Source: Pseudomonas sp. CC6-YY-74 (lineage in GTDB: Bacteria; Pseudomonadota; Gammaproteobacteria; Pseudomonadales; Pseudomonadaceae). Taken from it: DNA of 64,000 bases. The stretch is from the NCBI RefSeq assembly GCF_002025205.1, contig NZ_CP019947.1, positions 3,448,001-3,512,000 of the forward strand. The letters are read 5' to 3'. Numbering within the stretch: the stretch's first letter is position 1; each line of letters starts with the position of its first letter. A program made the translations under genes and the position numbers. A model generated the notes under the pieces. That model saw only the letters and a program-made list of their open reading frames with translations, did not search any database and was not told the origin of the DNA. This document shows positions 1-9,715 of the stretch, piece after piece.

Positions 1-1
1 A

Positions 2-286
2 AGCGACGATTTCTTGTTTCCAAGTCGCCTGCACTGCTCAGAGCATCTCTCCACACGGCAATACGCACGCATAGTCAAAGCCTGGGTGACATCCATAGGC
101 TTGGAGCCAGCGCTGTACGGCACTCACACTCTGCGGCGCACCAAGGTATCGCTGATCTACCGACGGACAAAGAACCTGAGAGCAGTCCAGCTGCTGCTTG
201 GCCACACGAAGCTAGAAAGCACCGTCCGATATCTTGGCATTGAGGTCGACGATGCTCTAGAAATAGCAGAGCAGACAGAGGTGTAA
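2..286 (+). CDS. Tyrosine recombinase (integrase), C-terminal part, runs off the left edge
   Basis: The frame is open from base 2, so the gene begins outside the window; about 94 residues are visible. They hold the second half of a phage-type integrase catalytic domain: HTLRRTK (the H-x-L-R-R box), LLLGHTKLEST (the LGH box) and the following VRYL, whose Tyr is the expected DNA-cleaving nucleophile. It ends in a short acidic tail. A DDFLFPSR stretch before the HTH-like segment also fits the family. It is a different protein from the integrase at 43300-44669. It implies that a second mobile element contributed to, or borders, this island. Whether the full gene is intact cannot be seen. Confidence 0.85.
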   Translation, partial: SDDFLFPSRLHCSEHLSTRQYARIVKAWVTSIGLEPALYGTHTLRRTKVSLIYRRTKNLRAVQLLLGHTKLESTVRYLGIEVDDALEIAEQTEV

Positions 287-754
287 CTTTCGGCTGGCGG
301 CGACTACGCCCGTAGCCGCCGCAATCGGCCAAGAGCGGACATAAAGTATCTACGAGAAGCTGGCCACTCTAAGCTCTAAAACATCCTCTCCTGGCTTCTC
401 TATTTGATCACTTTTCGAGCATAAGGATCGTTTCCTCTATTGGGCGAAGTACCCATCAAAGGCACGCCTCGCGAACAAGTAGACGCGGGAAATGCCCATT
501 CAAGTAGGTTGAGCTACAGACTTCAGCATGTAGCACCGGGGTGCACAGTGGCAGATCCAAGCTCGTTTTCAATTCCTTGGCTCAATGCTGTTCTCAGCAG
601 CAATTGGTGGCCGGGTACTCCCCCCCCCCCGCGTCAGGGTTTTGGTGAGAAAGTGTGTGGCACGGTAATCCCCTCGTTCAGAAAATCGACCGTCTCGCAG
701 CCAGAGTGATCAAGCCGGATACTGCTGAATGGCCAAGTAGGTGCAGCTAGGCAC
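287..754. other. Region without a recognised gene
   Basis: No supportable gene is visible. A forward open frame at 440-709 has no convincing ribosome binding site, no familiar motifs, and crosses a run of eleven C (620-630), so I do not call it. The stretch lies between an integrase end and decayed sequence and looks like island debris. Confidence 0.5.
620..630. repeat. Homopolymer run C11
   Basis: Eleven consecutive C residues, unusual in length for a bacterial chromosome. Such runs vary by slippage and are also prone to sequencing error. No confirmed gene crosses it, so phase variation cannot be argued. Confidence 0.9.
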
Positions 755-1056
755 TCAGTCACGGGGCTTGTCGTTCTTACGCAGCAGGTAGCTATCCATG
801 ATCCAGCCGAGATGTTCGCGCAGTTCGGTGCGACAGGTGAGGATGGTTTCGACTATCTCATTGAGGTGGCAGGCGATCGGCACTCCGTCGGCGGTGCCGA
901 TATAGGCGTCCCAGTAGATCTGCATGCTTTGGCCGGCTCCCGCAGCAGCAAACCGATGGCTTCGCGGAAGGCGCGGTAGGCCGGCATGTCAGTCCATAAT
1001 GCCTCGCGCTTAATGCCGCTACCCGGAGGCACACCCTCGCTGAAAGCACACCGCAA
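755..1056 (-). pseudogene. Frameshifted reading frame of unknown function
   Basis: Two reverse-strand frames join into one protein-like sequence. The first part contains ALWTDMPAYRAFREAIGLLLREP. After a frame change near 920-930 a second part continues with MQIYWDAYIGTADGVPIA, then a helix-rich tail ending LLRKNDKPRD and a TGA stop at 755-757. The two halves are similar in composition and abut, which suggests one former gene with a small deletion. I do not recognise the family. The location beside an integrase fragment suggests island cargo in decay. Confidence 0.4.
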
Positions 1057-1179
1057 CGGGCGGCCACTTGCAGGCCCTAACAGTTCACCCGATCAGTCAT
1101 CTGCACTTCACCTTAAACTGTACGTATGCGATGTGGGTCATTACCAGCGGCTCGTACTGGAGCCGAATCGATATTCGCT

Positions 1180-1581
1180 TCAGCTTAGGGCGGCGATGCC
1201 GGCCTTGGCCACTTGAGCGTCCTGGTCTGCCTTGACCCCGGAGACGCCAACGGCGCCAATAACCTGGCCTTCGACGATCAGCGGCACGCCACCTTCCAGG
1301 GAAGTGATTAGCGGCGCTGACAGGAAGGCGCTTCGCCCGCCGTTGACCATCTCCTCGTAGCCCTTGCTCTCACGGCGACCGAGGGCCGAGCTGCGTGCCT
1401 TCTCGGTGGCGATATAGGCGCCGATCGGGGCGCATCCGTCGAGACGTTCCAGCGCCAAAGGGTGGCCACCGTCATCCACCACTACGATGGCCACGGCCCA
1501 ATGGTTCTTCATTGCCTCGGCCCGGGCGGCAGCGAGAATGCGGGTGACTTCGGTCTGGCTCAATACAGCTTTGCTGTGCAT
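1180..1581 (-). CDS. GlcG/HbpS-family protein (DUF336)
   Basis: A 133-residue protein of the GlcG/HbpS fold, a small alpha/beta domain. Members sit beside glycolate, diol or amine catabolic genes, and one group binds haem. Visible family features are AIVVVDDGGHPLALERLDG near the N-terminus, the middle IATEKARSSALGR, and the C-terminal VIGAVGVSGVKADQD. The ATG at 1581 is chosen over an in-frame GTG at 1593 because GGAG lies six bases before it. No signal peptide is evident, so it is probably cytoplasmic. It is the last gene of the leftward cluster, 230 bases after the ABC ATPase, and may be an accessory of the oxidoreductases there. Its biochemical role is unknown. Confidence 0.8.
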   Translation of the reverse strand: MHSKAVLSQTEVTRILAAARAEAMKNHWAVAIVVVDDGGHPLALERLDGCAPIGAYIATEKARSSALGRRESKGYEEMVNGGRSAFLSAPLITSLEGGVPLIVEGQVIGAVGVSGVKADQDAQVAKAGIAALS

Positions 1582-1813
1582 GCTTAACTCCACAAAGGTT
1601 TGCGATCAGTCATGTAGGGAATAAGGCGAACGTGCCAAGGGGCCGAACGAGTTGTCGTCTGCAAATAAAGTAGTCCCCTGCAAATGGCAACACGGCACAC
1701 GCTGTTTTCAGAAGACGTAGCACGCTACTTATCTCGATGCTTACTTGGCGCGGCGCGGCGCGCCGCTCTTATGTGAGCTAGCGGTAGATAACGCTCTACT
1801 AAGCTTTGGTCCA

Positions 1814-3451
1814 TTAGCCGTGCGCCGTTTGCGCCAACCGCCGGGTCAACCAATCAGGGTCCATCTCCGGAACGGATGCGAGTAAGAGATCGGTATAGTC
1901 ATGATGCGGCGGTGCAAACACCTCTTTGGTCGGCCCTTGCTCAACGACCTTGCCTCGCAACATCACAACCACTTCGTCGGCGATGCCGCGCACCGTATCC
2001 AGATCATGCGTGATGAACAGATAGGACAGGCCGAGCTGCTCCTGCAACCGGTTAAGGAGCTGCAATATGCCCTTGGCGACGATCTGGTCCAGGGCAGAAG
2101 TGACCTCGTCGCAGATAATTAACTCAGGTTCGGCTGCCAGCGCCCGGGCGATACAGATGCGCTGCTTCTGCCCGCCGGAGAGTTCGCCCGGCAGACGGTC
2201 GATGAATTTGTTAGGTTCCAACTCTATCTGTTCGAGTAGTTCACACACCCGTTGCTGCTTGGCCCGCCCCTTGAGGCCCAGATAGAACTCCAGCGGACGG
2301 CCGATGATGTCGCCGATGCGCTGGCGCGGATTGAGCGCCGTATCCGGCATCTGGTAGATCATCTGCATATGCCGCAACGAGTCCTTGCTGCGCTGACGGT
2401 AGTCGTTCGCCAGCGCCTGGCCCTTGAACAGCACTTCGCCGTTGGTGGGCGGTAGCAGGCCGGTGAGCACCCGCGCCAGGGTCGATTTACCCGAGCCGGA
2501 CTCGCCGACCACCGCCACGGTGGAACCTTTATGGATGTTCAGCGAGACGTCCTGCAGCACCTTCACGGGACCGTAAGCGGCATGCACTCCGCTCACCTTG
2601 ATCAGCGGCTCGTCCACCGGGGGGGCCTTCGGTTCGCGTTGCAGCGAGCGTACCGCCCACAGTGTCTTGGTGTAGGGCATCTTCGGGTCCGTCAGCATGC
2701 TGCGGGTGTCGGACTCCTCGACCGTCTGGCCGTGGCGCAGCACCTTGATCTGGTCGGCCATCTGCGCCACCACTGCAAGGTCGTGGGTGATGTAGATGGC
2801 GGCGGTACCGAACTGCTGGACCAGGTCGCGAATGGCGGCCAGAACCTCGATCTGGGTGGACACATCAAGGGCCGTGGTCGGCTCGTCGAAGATGATCAGG
2901 TCGGGCCGACAGGCCATGGCCATCGCAGTCATCGCCCGTTGCAGCTGTCCGCCGGAGACCTGGTGCGGATAACGCAGGCCAATGCGCTCCGGGTCGGGCA
3001 GGCGTAGGCGGCGATACAGGTCCACCGCGTCGGCACGTGCCTCGGCCTCACTCATCACCCCATGCAGCACAGCGGTCTCGACGTACTGATCAATCAGAGT
3101 GTGTGCTGGGTTGAAGGACGCTGCGGCCGACTGCGCCACATAGGCGATGCGCGAGCCCCATAGCCGGCGTTTGCGCTCGACGGGAAGCTGGGCCAGGTCG
3201 ACGCCGTCGAATAAAATTTTACCGCTACTGATGCGGCAGCCGGGACGTTCGTAGCCCATGGCCGCCAAACCGATGGTCGACTTGCCCGCTCCCGACTCGC
3301 CGATCAGCCCCAGCACTTCACCGCGGTGCAGACTGAGGTCGACGCCCTTGACGATTTCCTGCCAGGCCTCGCCGCTCTGCCCTTCGATGCGTAGATCGCA
3401 TATCTGCAGCAGCAGCTCACCGCGGGTGCGTTCTTGTGTCTCAATGCTCAT
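1814..3451 (-). CDS. Dipeptide/oligopeptide-type ABC importer, fused double ATPase
   Basis: A 545-residue fusion of two ATP-binding domains, corresponding to DppD plus DppF joined in one chain as in GsiA or YejF. Domain 1 has Walker A GESGAGKST, signature SGGQLQRAM and Walker B LIIFDEPTTALD. Domain 2 has GESGSGKST, LSGGQKQRI and LIICDEVTSALD. A tail after each domain fits the oligopeptide subfamily. The ATG at 3451 overlaps the end of the upstream permease gene, indicating translational coupling; an in-frame GTG four codons earlier is less likely. It powers import through the two permeases encoded just upstream. The substrate need not be a peptide: neighbours suggest an alcohol or sugar-acid-related compound. 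Confidence 0.93.
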   Translation of the reverse strand: MSIETQERTRGELLLQICDLRIEGQSGEAWQEIVKGVDLSLHRGEVLGLIGESGAGKSTIGLAAMGYERPGCRISSGKILFDGVDLAQLPVERKRRLWGSRIAYVAQSAAASFNPAHTLIDQYVETAVLHGVMSEAEARADAVDLYRRLRLPDPERIGLRYPHQVSGGQLQRAMTAMAMACRPDLIIFDEPTTALDVSTQIEVLAAIRDLVQQFGTAAIYITHDLAVVAQMADQIKVLRHGQTVEESDTRSMLTDPKMPYTKTLWAVRSLQREPKAPPVDEPLIKVSGVHAAYGPVKVLQDVSLNIHKGSTVAVVGESGSGKSTLARVLTGLLPPTNGEVLFKGQALANDYRQRSKDSLRHMQMIYQMPDTALNPRQRIGDIIGRPLEFYLGLKGRAKQQRVCELLEQIELEPNKFIDRLPGELSGGQKQRICIARALAAEPELIICDEVTSALDQIVAKGILQLLNRLQEQLGLSYLFITHDLDTVRGIADEVVVMLRGKVVEQGPTKEVFAPPHHDYTDLLLASVPEMDPDWLTRRLAQTAHG

Positions 3452-4379
3452 CGCGCAAACCACTCGTTTTGTGTAGGAACCAATCGACCACGAAGTTAAC
3501 CCCTACGGTCAACAAGGCGATGGCCGCGGCCGGAAGCAGTGGCGTGATATCGCCGTAGCTGATCAGGGTGGCGTTATCGCGCACCATCGAACCCCAGTCG
3601 GCCGTGGGCGGTTGAATACCCAGACCGAGGAAACTCAGTGCGCTGATAAACAGGAACACGAAGCAGAAACGCAGGCCGAACTCGGCCACCAGCGGAGGCA
3701 GAATGTTCGGCAGAATCTCGCGAAACATGATCCAGCCAACCCCCTCCCCTCGAATACGCGCGGCTTCGACGAAGTCCAATACCGCCACGTTGGTTGCCAC
3801 CGCCCGGGTCAGGCGGAACACTCGGGTGGAGTCGAGCACCGCGATGATGGCGATCAGCACCGGCACCTCTGTGCCGAATATGGTCAGCAGCAGCAAGGCG
3901 AAGATCAGTTGGGGAATTGCCATCAGCACATCGACAACACGCGCCATGGTCTGGTCCACCCAGCCGCCGAGGGTCGCCGCCAGCAATCCAGCGGCGCCAC
4001 CGATGAGGAACGCCAGGGCAGTGGTCACCGTGGCGATACCGATGGTGTTGCGCGCGCCGTAAAGCAGACGGGTGAGCATGTCGCGACCGAGGTTGTCGGT
4101 GCCGAGGAGGAACTCGCTGCTCCAAGGTTCGAACGCGGCCGCGACGATCTGCGACTCGCTGTAGGGTGTGAGCAGCGGTGCGAACAGCGCAGCAAACACG
4201 TAGGTGACGATGATTAGCAGGCCGAGCTTGGCCGTCCACGGCGCGCTGACCAACTCACGCCAGGCGGACTGCCCTGTGCTGCGCCGCTCGGCCAGGTGAA
4301 AGGATTCGAGTGCTTGTTCAGTTTCCGGCACACCTTCCTCTGGCCCGGCTCCGGCGATCGGAGAAATTCGTTCGCTCAT
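3441..4379 (-). CDS. ABC importer permease, DppC type
   Basis: A 312-residue inner-membrane permease of the dipeptide/nickel class. A hydrophilic N-terminal stretch of about 50 residues precedes the first membrane helix (LGLLIIVTYVFAALFAPLL), then LLGTDNLGRDMLTRLLYG, a hallmark of DppC-type subunits, and the EAARIRGEGVGWIMFREILPN coupling loop (EAA motif) that contacts the ATPase. Five to six further helices follow, ending near WFLHKTSGLRDEH. Its ATG overlaps the stop of the DppB-type gene by four bases, and its own stop overlaps the ATPase start, so the three are translated together. Confidence 0.93.
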   Translation of the reverse strand: MSERISPIAGAGPEEGVPETEQALESFHLAERRSTGQSAWRELVSAPWTAKLGLLIIVTYVFAALFAPLLTPYSESQIVAAAFEPWSSEFLLGTDNLGRDMLTRLLYGARNTIGIATVTTALAFLIGGAAGLLAATLGGWVDQTMARVVDVLMAIPQLIFALLLLTIFGTEVPVLIAIIAVLDSTRVFRLTRAVATNVAVLDFVEAARIRGEGVGWIMFREILPNILPPLVAEFGLRFCFVFLFISALSFLGLGIQPPTADWGSMVRDNATLISYGDITPLLPAAAIALLTVGVNFVVDWFLHKTSGLRDEH

Positions 4380-5332
4380 CGGGGATGCCTCAATCGTGGA
4401 TTGGTAACGACCGAGAGGATATCCGCGGTCAGATTGAGGATGATGTAGGTGGCCGCAAAAATCAGACTGCAGGCTTGGACTACCGGCACGTCACGCTTCT
4501 GTACCGAGTCCACCATCAACTGACCCATGCCCGGATAGACGAACACCACCTCGACAACCACCACGCCCACCACCAGATACGCGAGATTGAGCACTACCAC
4601 GTTGATGATCGGCGCCCAGGCGTTGGGCAGGGCATGGCGCATGATGATGCGCCAGCGGCCGACGCCCTTGAGCGTGGCCATCTCGATATAGGGGCTGGCC
4701 AGCAGGTTGATGATCGCCGCCCGGGTCATGCGCATCATGTGCGCCACCACCACCAGAGTCAGGGTCAGCGACGGCAGCGCCACGCTGTACAAGCGTTGCC
4801 ATAGCGACTGCGAGGCATCGACATTAGCCAGGCTGGGAAACCAGCCGGCGTTGACCGAGAGAAACAGGATCAAGATGTAGGCGACGAAGAACTCGGGGAA
4901 GGAGATCGAAGTCAGAGTCACTGCGTTAATTACCCGGTCAAACAGGCCATTGCGATACAAGGCGGCGAGAAAGCCCAGGGCCAGCGCCAGAGGCACCGAA
5001 ATCAAGGCCGCCACCACCGCCAGGAACAGCGTGTTGCCGAAGCGACCGCCGAGCAATTCACCGATCTCCCGGCCGTTGGCCAGCGAATGGCCGAAGTCGC
5101 CTTGAAGCAGACGGAGAAACCAGTCGACATAGCGCACATGCAGCGGCTGGTCGAGACCGAGGGACAGCCGGAAGGCCGCAACGGTATCCGCGGTCGCCGA
5201 CTGACCGAGTATTTCCGTGGCGATATCGCCGGGCAGAAACTCCATGCCAAGAAAAATGATCAGCGACACGATCCACAGGCTGAGGCAGCCCAGCGCAATG
5301 CGCTGGGCCACCATTTTCAGGAGCGGGTTCAT
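4376..5332 (-). CDS. ABC importer permease, DppB type
   Basis: A 318-residue inner-membrane permease. The N-terminal helix (IALGCLSLWIVSLIIFLGM) followed by EFLPGD is the usual start of DppB-type subunits. A long extracytoplasmic loop with LGLDQPLHVRYVDWFLRLL and GDFGHSL follows, then the EAA-like coupling loop around MATLKGVGRWRIIMRHALPN. The start is supported by AAGGAG eleven bases before the ATG. It forms the heterodimeric channel with the DppC-type subunit encoded immediately after it and lies 36 bases downstream of the substrate-binding protein gene. Confidence 0.93.
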   Translation of the reverse strand: MNPLLKMVAQRIALGCLSLWIVSLIIFLGMEFLPGDIATEILGQSATADTVAAFRLSLGLDQPLHVRYVDWFLRLLQGDFGHSLANGREIGELLGGRFGNTLFLAVVAALISVPLALALGFLAALYRNGLFDRVINAVTLTSISFPEFFVAYILILFLSVNAGWFPSLANVDASQSLWQRLYSVALPSLTLTLVVVAHMMRMTRAAIINLLASPYIEMATLKGVGRWRIIMRHALPNAWAPIINVVVLNLAYLVVGVVVVEVVFVYPGMGQLMVDSVQKRDVPVVQACSLIFAATYIILNLTADILSVVTNPRLRHPR

Positions 5333-5368
5333 GATTTTAGGCTCCTTCTACTGACGAGAGCGGCAACG

Positions 5369-6964
5369 TCACACGAACCACCAGCGCTCCGCGGAGCGCA
5401 GCCCGTCGAGGTCCCAGTTGGCAGCCAGAGCGTCGTGGCCGATTTTGTTCGAGGTAGCGCCGACATAGTTGGCGAACAACGGAATCAAGGCGCCACCATC
5501 GTCGCGCAGCATGCCTTGCATCTCCCTGTACATCTCGGCGCGTAGTGTCTCGTTCAGCTCGGCGCGCGCCGCCACCAGCAGGCTGTTAAAGCGTTCGTTA
5601 TCCCAGAAGGTATCGTTCCAGGCGGCACCCTTGGCATAGCCCGCGGAGAAGGCCCAGTCCTCGGTCGGCTTGCCGCCCCAGTAAGACACGCACCAGGGCT
5701 TCTTCATCCATACGTTGTCCCAGTAGCCATCGTTGGGCTCGCGCACCACGTTGATGTCGATGCCAGCCTTGGCGGCATGTTCCTTGAACAACACTGCAGC
5801 ATCCACCGCACCGGCGAAAGCCGCGTTGGCCGTGCTCAGGTCTACCTTGAGCGAACTTAGGCCCGCCTGCTTGAGATAGAACCTGGCCTTTTCAGGGTCG
5901 TACTCGCGTTGCGCTTGTTGCTTGTCGTAGTAGCGATATCCAGGGCTGATCGGATGATCGTTGGCCACCTCGCCATAACCGCGTAGCACGGTTTGCAGCA
6001 GAGTCTTGCGGTCCAGGGCATGCTTGAGCGCCAGGCGCACATTGTTGTCCTTAAAGTGCCCCAGCGTGGTGTTCATCGGCAGGCTGTAATGCTGGCCACC
6101 GTTGACCGAGTACAGCTCAAGGCCGGCGATACGCTTAAGCAGGTGCACGGTCTTCAGATCGGCGTGGTTCATCGCATGGATTTCGCCGGTGGTCAGCGCG
6201 TTGGTGCGGGCCGCCACATCGGCTATGACCAGAAACTCCACGGAATCGAACCAGCCACGATCATCCTTCCAGTAGTTGGGATTGCGCTTGACCAGTGTGC
6301 GTACACCCGGATCGAAGCTTTCCAGAACGAATGCGCCGCAGCCAACACCCTCACTGGGGCTGACCACACCATTCTTGGCCGGCATGATCGGCAGGTGGTA
6401 GTCCGAGAGCAGGAACGGGAAGTCGGCGTTGCCGCCACTGAGGGTGATGACCACCGTACCCTTGCCGTCGGCCTGAATGTCGACGATCGGGTCGACAATG
6501 GTCTTGGCCGCCGATTTCGAGGCTTCGCCTCGATGGTGATTAAGCGAGGCCACTACGTCGGCGGCCTCCAGGGTCTTACCGTTATGGAACTCGATGCCCT
6601 GGCGCAATTTGAAGGACCATTGCTTGGCATCAGCCGAAGGCTCCCAGCTCTCGGCCAGCTCGGACTTCAGCTGACCGGTATTGGTCACCTCGGTCAGGTA
6701 GTTATGCACCGCATGCCCGACCGACTGCATGTAGTTGTCGCTGTAGGCGCCGGGATCGAAGGAGTCGGTGGTAGAACCGGAACCGATACCGAGTTTGAAG
6801 TGTCCGCCTTTCTTCGGCTTGGGCATCGCCGCCTCGGCACGCCCGACGAGGGAGCTGGCCAGCGCGACGCTTGCGCCAGCGGCCACCATGCTCATCATGA
6901 AGGTGCGCCGATCGATCCGCCCCTGACGGAAACGTGTGGCAATGTCATCGAAAATCGTGCTCAT
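5369..6964 (-). CDS. ABC importer substrate-binding protein (SBP_bac_5 family), Tat-type signal
   Basis: A 531-residue solute-binding protein of the DppA/OppA family. The open frame continues upstream, but the ATG at 6964 has AAGGAGAG just before it and begins a typical export signal: GRIDRRTFMMSMVAAGAS with a twin-arginine pair, hydrophobic core and VGRAEA cleavage region. The mature part has the family pattern: LAESWEPSADAKQWSFKLR, then GIEFHNGKTLEAADVV, and a C-terminal lobe with WDNERFNSLLVAAR. Tat export implies a protein that folds before export. It delivers substrate to the permeases encoded downstream. Being cotranscribed with dehydrogenases and a dehydratase, it likely binds their substrate rather than a nutrient peptide; that is inference. 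Confidence 0.9.
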   Translation of the reverse strand: MSTIFDDIATRFRQGRIDRRTFMMSMVAAGASVALASSLVGRAEAAMPKPKKGGHFKLGIGSGSTTDSFDPGAYSDNYMQSVGHAVHNYLTEVTNTGQLKSELAESWEPSADAKQWSFKLRQGIEFHNGKTLEAADVVASLNHHRGEASKSAAKTIVDPIVDIQADGKGTVVITLSGGNADFPFLLSDYHLPIMPAKNGVVSPSEGVGCGAFVLESFDPGVRTLVKRNPNYWKDDRGWFDSVEFLVIADVAARTNALTTGEIHAMNHADLKTVHLLKRIAGLELYSVNGGQHYSLPMNTTLGHFKDNNVRLALKHALDRKTLLQTVLRGYGEVANDHPISPGYRYYDKQQAQREYDPEKARFYLKQAGLSSLKVDLSTANAAFAGAVDAAVLFKEHAAKAGIDINVVREPNDGYWDNVWMKKPWCVSYWGGKPTEDWAFSAGYAKGAAWNDTFWDNERFNSLLVAARAELNETLRAEMYREMQGMLRDDGGALIPLFANYVGATSNKIGHDALAANWDLDGLRSAERWWFV

Positions 6965-7115
6965 GAGTTGCTCTCCTTTAATTGGCTGTCTTATTCGGAT
7001 GTAGCTCAAAACAACACTCACCGTAACGGGGTGGACTCCACGCCCCCCGTATGCATCGATGCAAGAAACCTTGCGCAGCTCGGCCGACTGCCAGCCGTCG
7101 ATGCATTGGCGCGAA

Positions 7116-8609
7116 TCAGATCCGTGCGGTAACCGATTTGACCCGACAATAGGCGCGCAGCCCCTCCAGGCCCTTCTCGCGGCCGAAACCGGACAGCTTG
7201 TTGCCGCCGAATGGTGTCTCGACGCCGCCGGCGTAATACTCATTGATATAGATCTGCCCCGCATCGATGTCCCGGGCCAGGCGCAGGGCCTTCTTGATGT
7301 CCCGCGTGTAAATGCCAGCGGCCAGTCCGAAAGCGGTGCCGTTGGCCAACTCCAGGGCCTGCTCGGCAGAATCGGCGATCTGCACCGAGAGTACGGGGCC
7401 GAAGATCTCCTCCTGCACCACCACGTCTAGGGGGCCTACGTCATCCAGAATGGTCGGCTGAAAGAACCAACCACTGCCGCTGGCCTGATCCACAGTCCTC
7501 GAGCCGCCCACGGCAACCCGCACTCCGCGGCTCTTGGCCTCGTCGACGTAGCCGGCGATCTTGTTCAGTTGTTCCTGCGAGCTGATCGCGCCGATTTCAG
7601 GATTGCGCAGACCATGGCCGAAGCTCAGTTTGCGCGTGCGTGCAGCCAGACGTTCGACGAACTCGGCATGGATCGAACGCTCGATCACTAGACGCGAGCC
7701 AGCCGAGCAGGTCTGTCCAGAGTTGGAAAAAATCGCCCAAAGCACGTCCTCGACTGCGGCATCGATGTCGCAGTCGGCGAGCATCACCGCCGGCGATTTT
7801 CCGCCAAGTTCGAGGGTGACGCTGGTGATGTTGCGGGCCGCCGCCTGCATCACCAGGCTGCCGGTGTTCACCGAACCGGTGAAGGTGATGTGGCGGACCT
7901 TTGCATGGGCCACCAGGGGCGCGCCCACTGCAGTGCCGGTACCGGTCAGCACGTTGCACACGCCGTCAGGCAAACCGGCATCGCGCAGGATTTCGGCCAA
8001 CATCAGCGCGGTCAGCGGCGTCTGTTCCGCCGGCTTGACCACAACGGTGCAGCCGGCGGCCAGTGCAGGTGCGATGCCGCGCACCATGGTCGAGGTGGGG
8101 TAGTTCCAAGGGATGATATGGGCGGTGACGCCGACCGGCTCCAGGCTGGTGTAAGACAGATAATCCATGCCCAGTGGTATGGTTTCGCCCTGCAGCTTGT
8201 CGGCTGCTCCAGCGTAGTACTCGAACAGCCGGGCCGCGGAGCGGATATCGCCCTGAGCCTCGGCGAGGGACTTGCCATTGTCCAGGGTCTCCACCACCGC
8301 CAGCCGCTCGGCGTTGGCGCGTATGCCCTCGGCCGCTCGCTGCAGGATGCGCCCGCGCTCGGCCGGGGCGACCTTGCGCCAGCAGTCGCGAAAAGCGCGG
8401 TCGGATGAGGCAACTGCGGCTTCAACGTCCTCGGCATCGCCAGCGGCGAACTGGGCGAACACCTTAGTCGTACCCGGGTCGAAGGTTTCCATGGTTCGTC
8501 CAGTGGCAGCCGGACGGGACTTGCCGTCAATAAAGTGCCCGCTCGGCAGTCCAGCGAGCGTGCCGGTAGCGAAGTACTCGCCAATCAGTTGTTCGGTGAT
8601 GCTGCTCAT
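7116..8609 (-). CDS. NAD(P)-dependent aldehyde dehydrogenase
   Basis: A 497-residue member of the aldehyde dehydrogenase superfamily. Visible are the cofactor-site stretch [12 protein letters not shown], the glycine motif FTGSVNTGS, the general-base glutamate in TLELGGKSP, the catalytic cysteine in [10 protein letters not shown], and [11 protein letters not shown] near the C-terminus. The ATG overlaps the stop of the upstream enolase-superfamily gene by four bases (ATGA), so translation is coupled; longer open sequence upstream is not coding. With the GMC dehydrogenase two genes upstream it gives an alcohol-to-aldehyde-to-acid sequence. The aldehyde itself cannot be read from the sequence. 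Confidence 0.92.
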   Translation of the reverse strand: MSSITEQLIGEYFATGTLAGLPSGHFIDGKSRPAATGRTMETFDPGTTKVFAQFAAGDAEDVEAAVASSDRAFRDCWRKVAPAERGRILQRAAEGIRANAERLAVVETLDNGKSLAEAQGDIRSAARLFEYYAGAADKLQGETIPLGMDYLSYTSLEPVGVTAHIIPWNYPTSTMVRGIAPALAAGCTVVVKPAEQTPLTALMLAEILRDAGLPDGVCNVLTGTGTAVGAPLVAHAKVRHITFTGSVNTGSLVMQAAARNITSVTLELGGKSPAVMLADCDIDAAVEDVLWAIFSNSGQTCSAGSRLVIERSIHAEFVERLAARTRKLSFGHGLRNPEIGAISSQEQLNKIAGYVDEAKSRGVRVAVGGSRTVDQASGSGWFFQPTILDDVGPLDVVVQEEIFGPVLSVQIADSAEQALELANGTAFGLAAGIYTRDIKKALRLARDIDAGQIYINEYYAGGVETPFGGNKLSGFGREKGLEGLRAYCRVKSVTARI

Positions 8610-9715
8610 TGCTTGGCCTCGCTGACCTGATAGGTGGATTTCGCCAGCCACTGCGGCGCGATTTCTACGCCCCAGCCGGGCGCGTCCGAGACGACTATGC
8701 CGCCGTCCTCGATGCGATAAGGCGACTCGACGAACAGCCCCTCCTGCCAGGGGTAGTAATCCGGACCCTCGATGGAGAACTCCAGGTACTTGCCGGCGTT
8801 GGGGATCGCCTTGAGGTAATGCATGGTGAACAGGGTCACCATCGACAGGTTGGCGCAGTGCGGTGTGCAAGGCAGTCCGACCTTGGCGGCCATCTCGGCC
8901 ACCTGCATGGAGCGGGTGATGCCGCCTAGGTAGAGAACGTCGGGTTGCACGATGTCGACGGCGCGCATGTCGATCAAGCGCCGCCAGGTCGCAAGGTCGC
9001 AATCCTGCTCGCCACCAGTCACAGCCACATCCAGTGCCTCACTGACCTCACGGGTTTGCTCCAGCTCCCAGTAAGGGCAAGGCTCCTCGAAATGCTCGAT
9101 ACCATGCTGCTCCAGCAAACGGCCGACCTCGATGGCCCGCTGCGGCGAGTAGCCCGAATTGGCGTCAACCAGCAACGCCACCTCATCGCCCAATGCCTGG
9201 CGAATGGTCGGCACAATGCCTTCGGTACGCCCGGGCCACTCGTCGACGTCATGCCCACACTCGCGGCCGACGCGGAACTTGAAGGCATCGAAACCGTACT
9301 TATCTCGCAAACTCTGCATGCGCTGAGCCTCGGCTTGCGGGGTGATGTCGCGACGCATCGACGAGGCGTAGGCGCGCAGGCTGCCCGGCGTGCCGCCGAG
9401 CAGGGTCACCACCGGTTTGCCCTCCAGCTTGCCGCGCAAATCCCACAGTGCGGTATCCAGCCCGGCCATGGCCCGGAGCAGGTAAGAACCGGGGTATTTG
9501 TGCTCGCGCTCAGGGATCTGCTGCATCAGCGCGCCGATGTCCAGGGCATCGGCGCCCAGTGCCCAGACCGCCACCTGACGATGGAAAACCTGGGCGGTGA
9601 TGTCCGCGTTGTAGGTCGACAGTTGACCCCAGCCTTCTGCGCCTTCGTCGGTGGTCACCCGGACGAAGCCGACGAACTCGTTGCAGAAGGTTTCCAGTTT
9701 GCTGATCTTCATCAT
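8606..9715 (-). CDS. Mandelate racemase/muconate lactonizing enzyme family protein (probable acid-sugar dehydratase)
   Basis: A 369-residue enolase-superfamily enzyme. Such enzymes remove a proton next to a carboxylate with Mg help. Metal ligands are visible as LLVDANSGY (Asp), HFEEPCPYW (Glu) and GGEQD (Glu). The acid/base part has [10 protein letters not shown] in the usual lysine region and a PHCAN histidine late in the barrel. [17 protein letters not shown] is the typical N-terminal cap to barrel transition. It resembles sugar-acid dehydratase subgroups more than muconate cycloisomerase, but the substrate is open. The ATG overlaps the GMC gene stop and the gene stop overlaps the ALDH start, so three enzymes are coupled. 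Confidence 0.88.
   Translation of the reverse strand: MMKISKLETFCNEFVGFVRVTTDEGAEGWGQLSTYNADITAQVFHRQVAVWALGADALDIGALMQQIPEREHKYPGSYLLRAMAGLDTALWDLRGKLEGKPVVTLLGGTPGSLRAYASSMRRDITPQAEAQRMQSLRDKYGFDAFKFRVGRECGHDVDEWPGRTEGIVPTIRQALGDEVALLVDANSGYSPQRAIEVGRLLEQHGIEHFEEPCPYWELEQTREVSEALDVAVTGGEQDCDLATWRRLIDMRAVDIVQPDVLYLGGITRSMQVAEMAAKVGLPCTPHCANLSMVTLFTMHYLKAIPNAGKYLEFSIEGPDYYPWQEGLFVESPYRIEDGGIVVSDAPGWGVEIAPQWLAKSTYQVSEAKQ

Noticed and set aside
440..709. 89-codon forward frame
   Set aside because: No ribosome site, no motif, and it crosses a C11 run.
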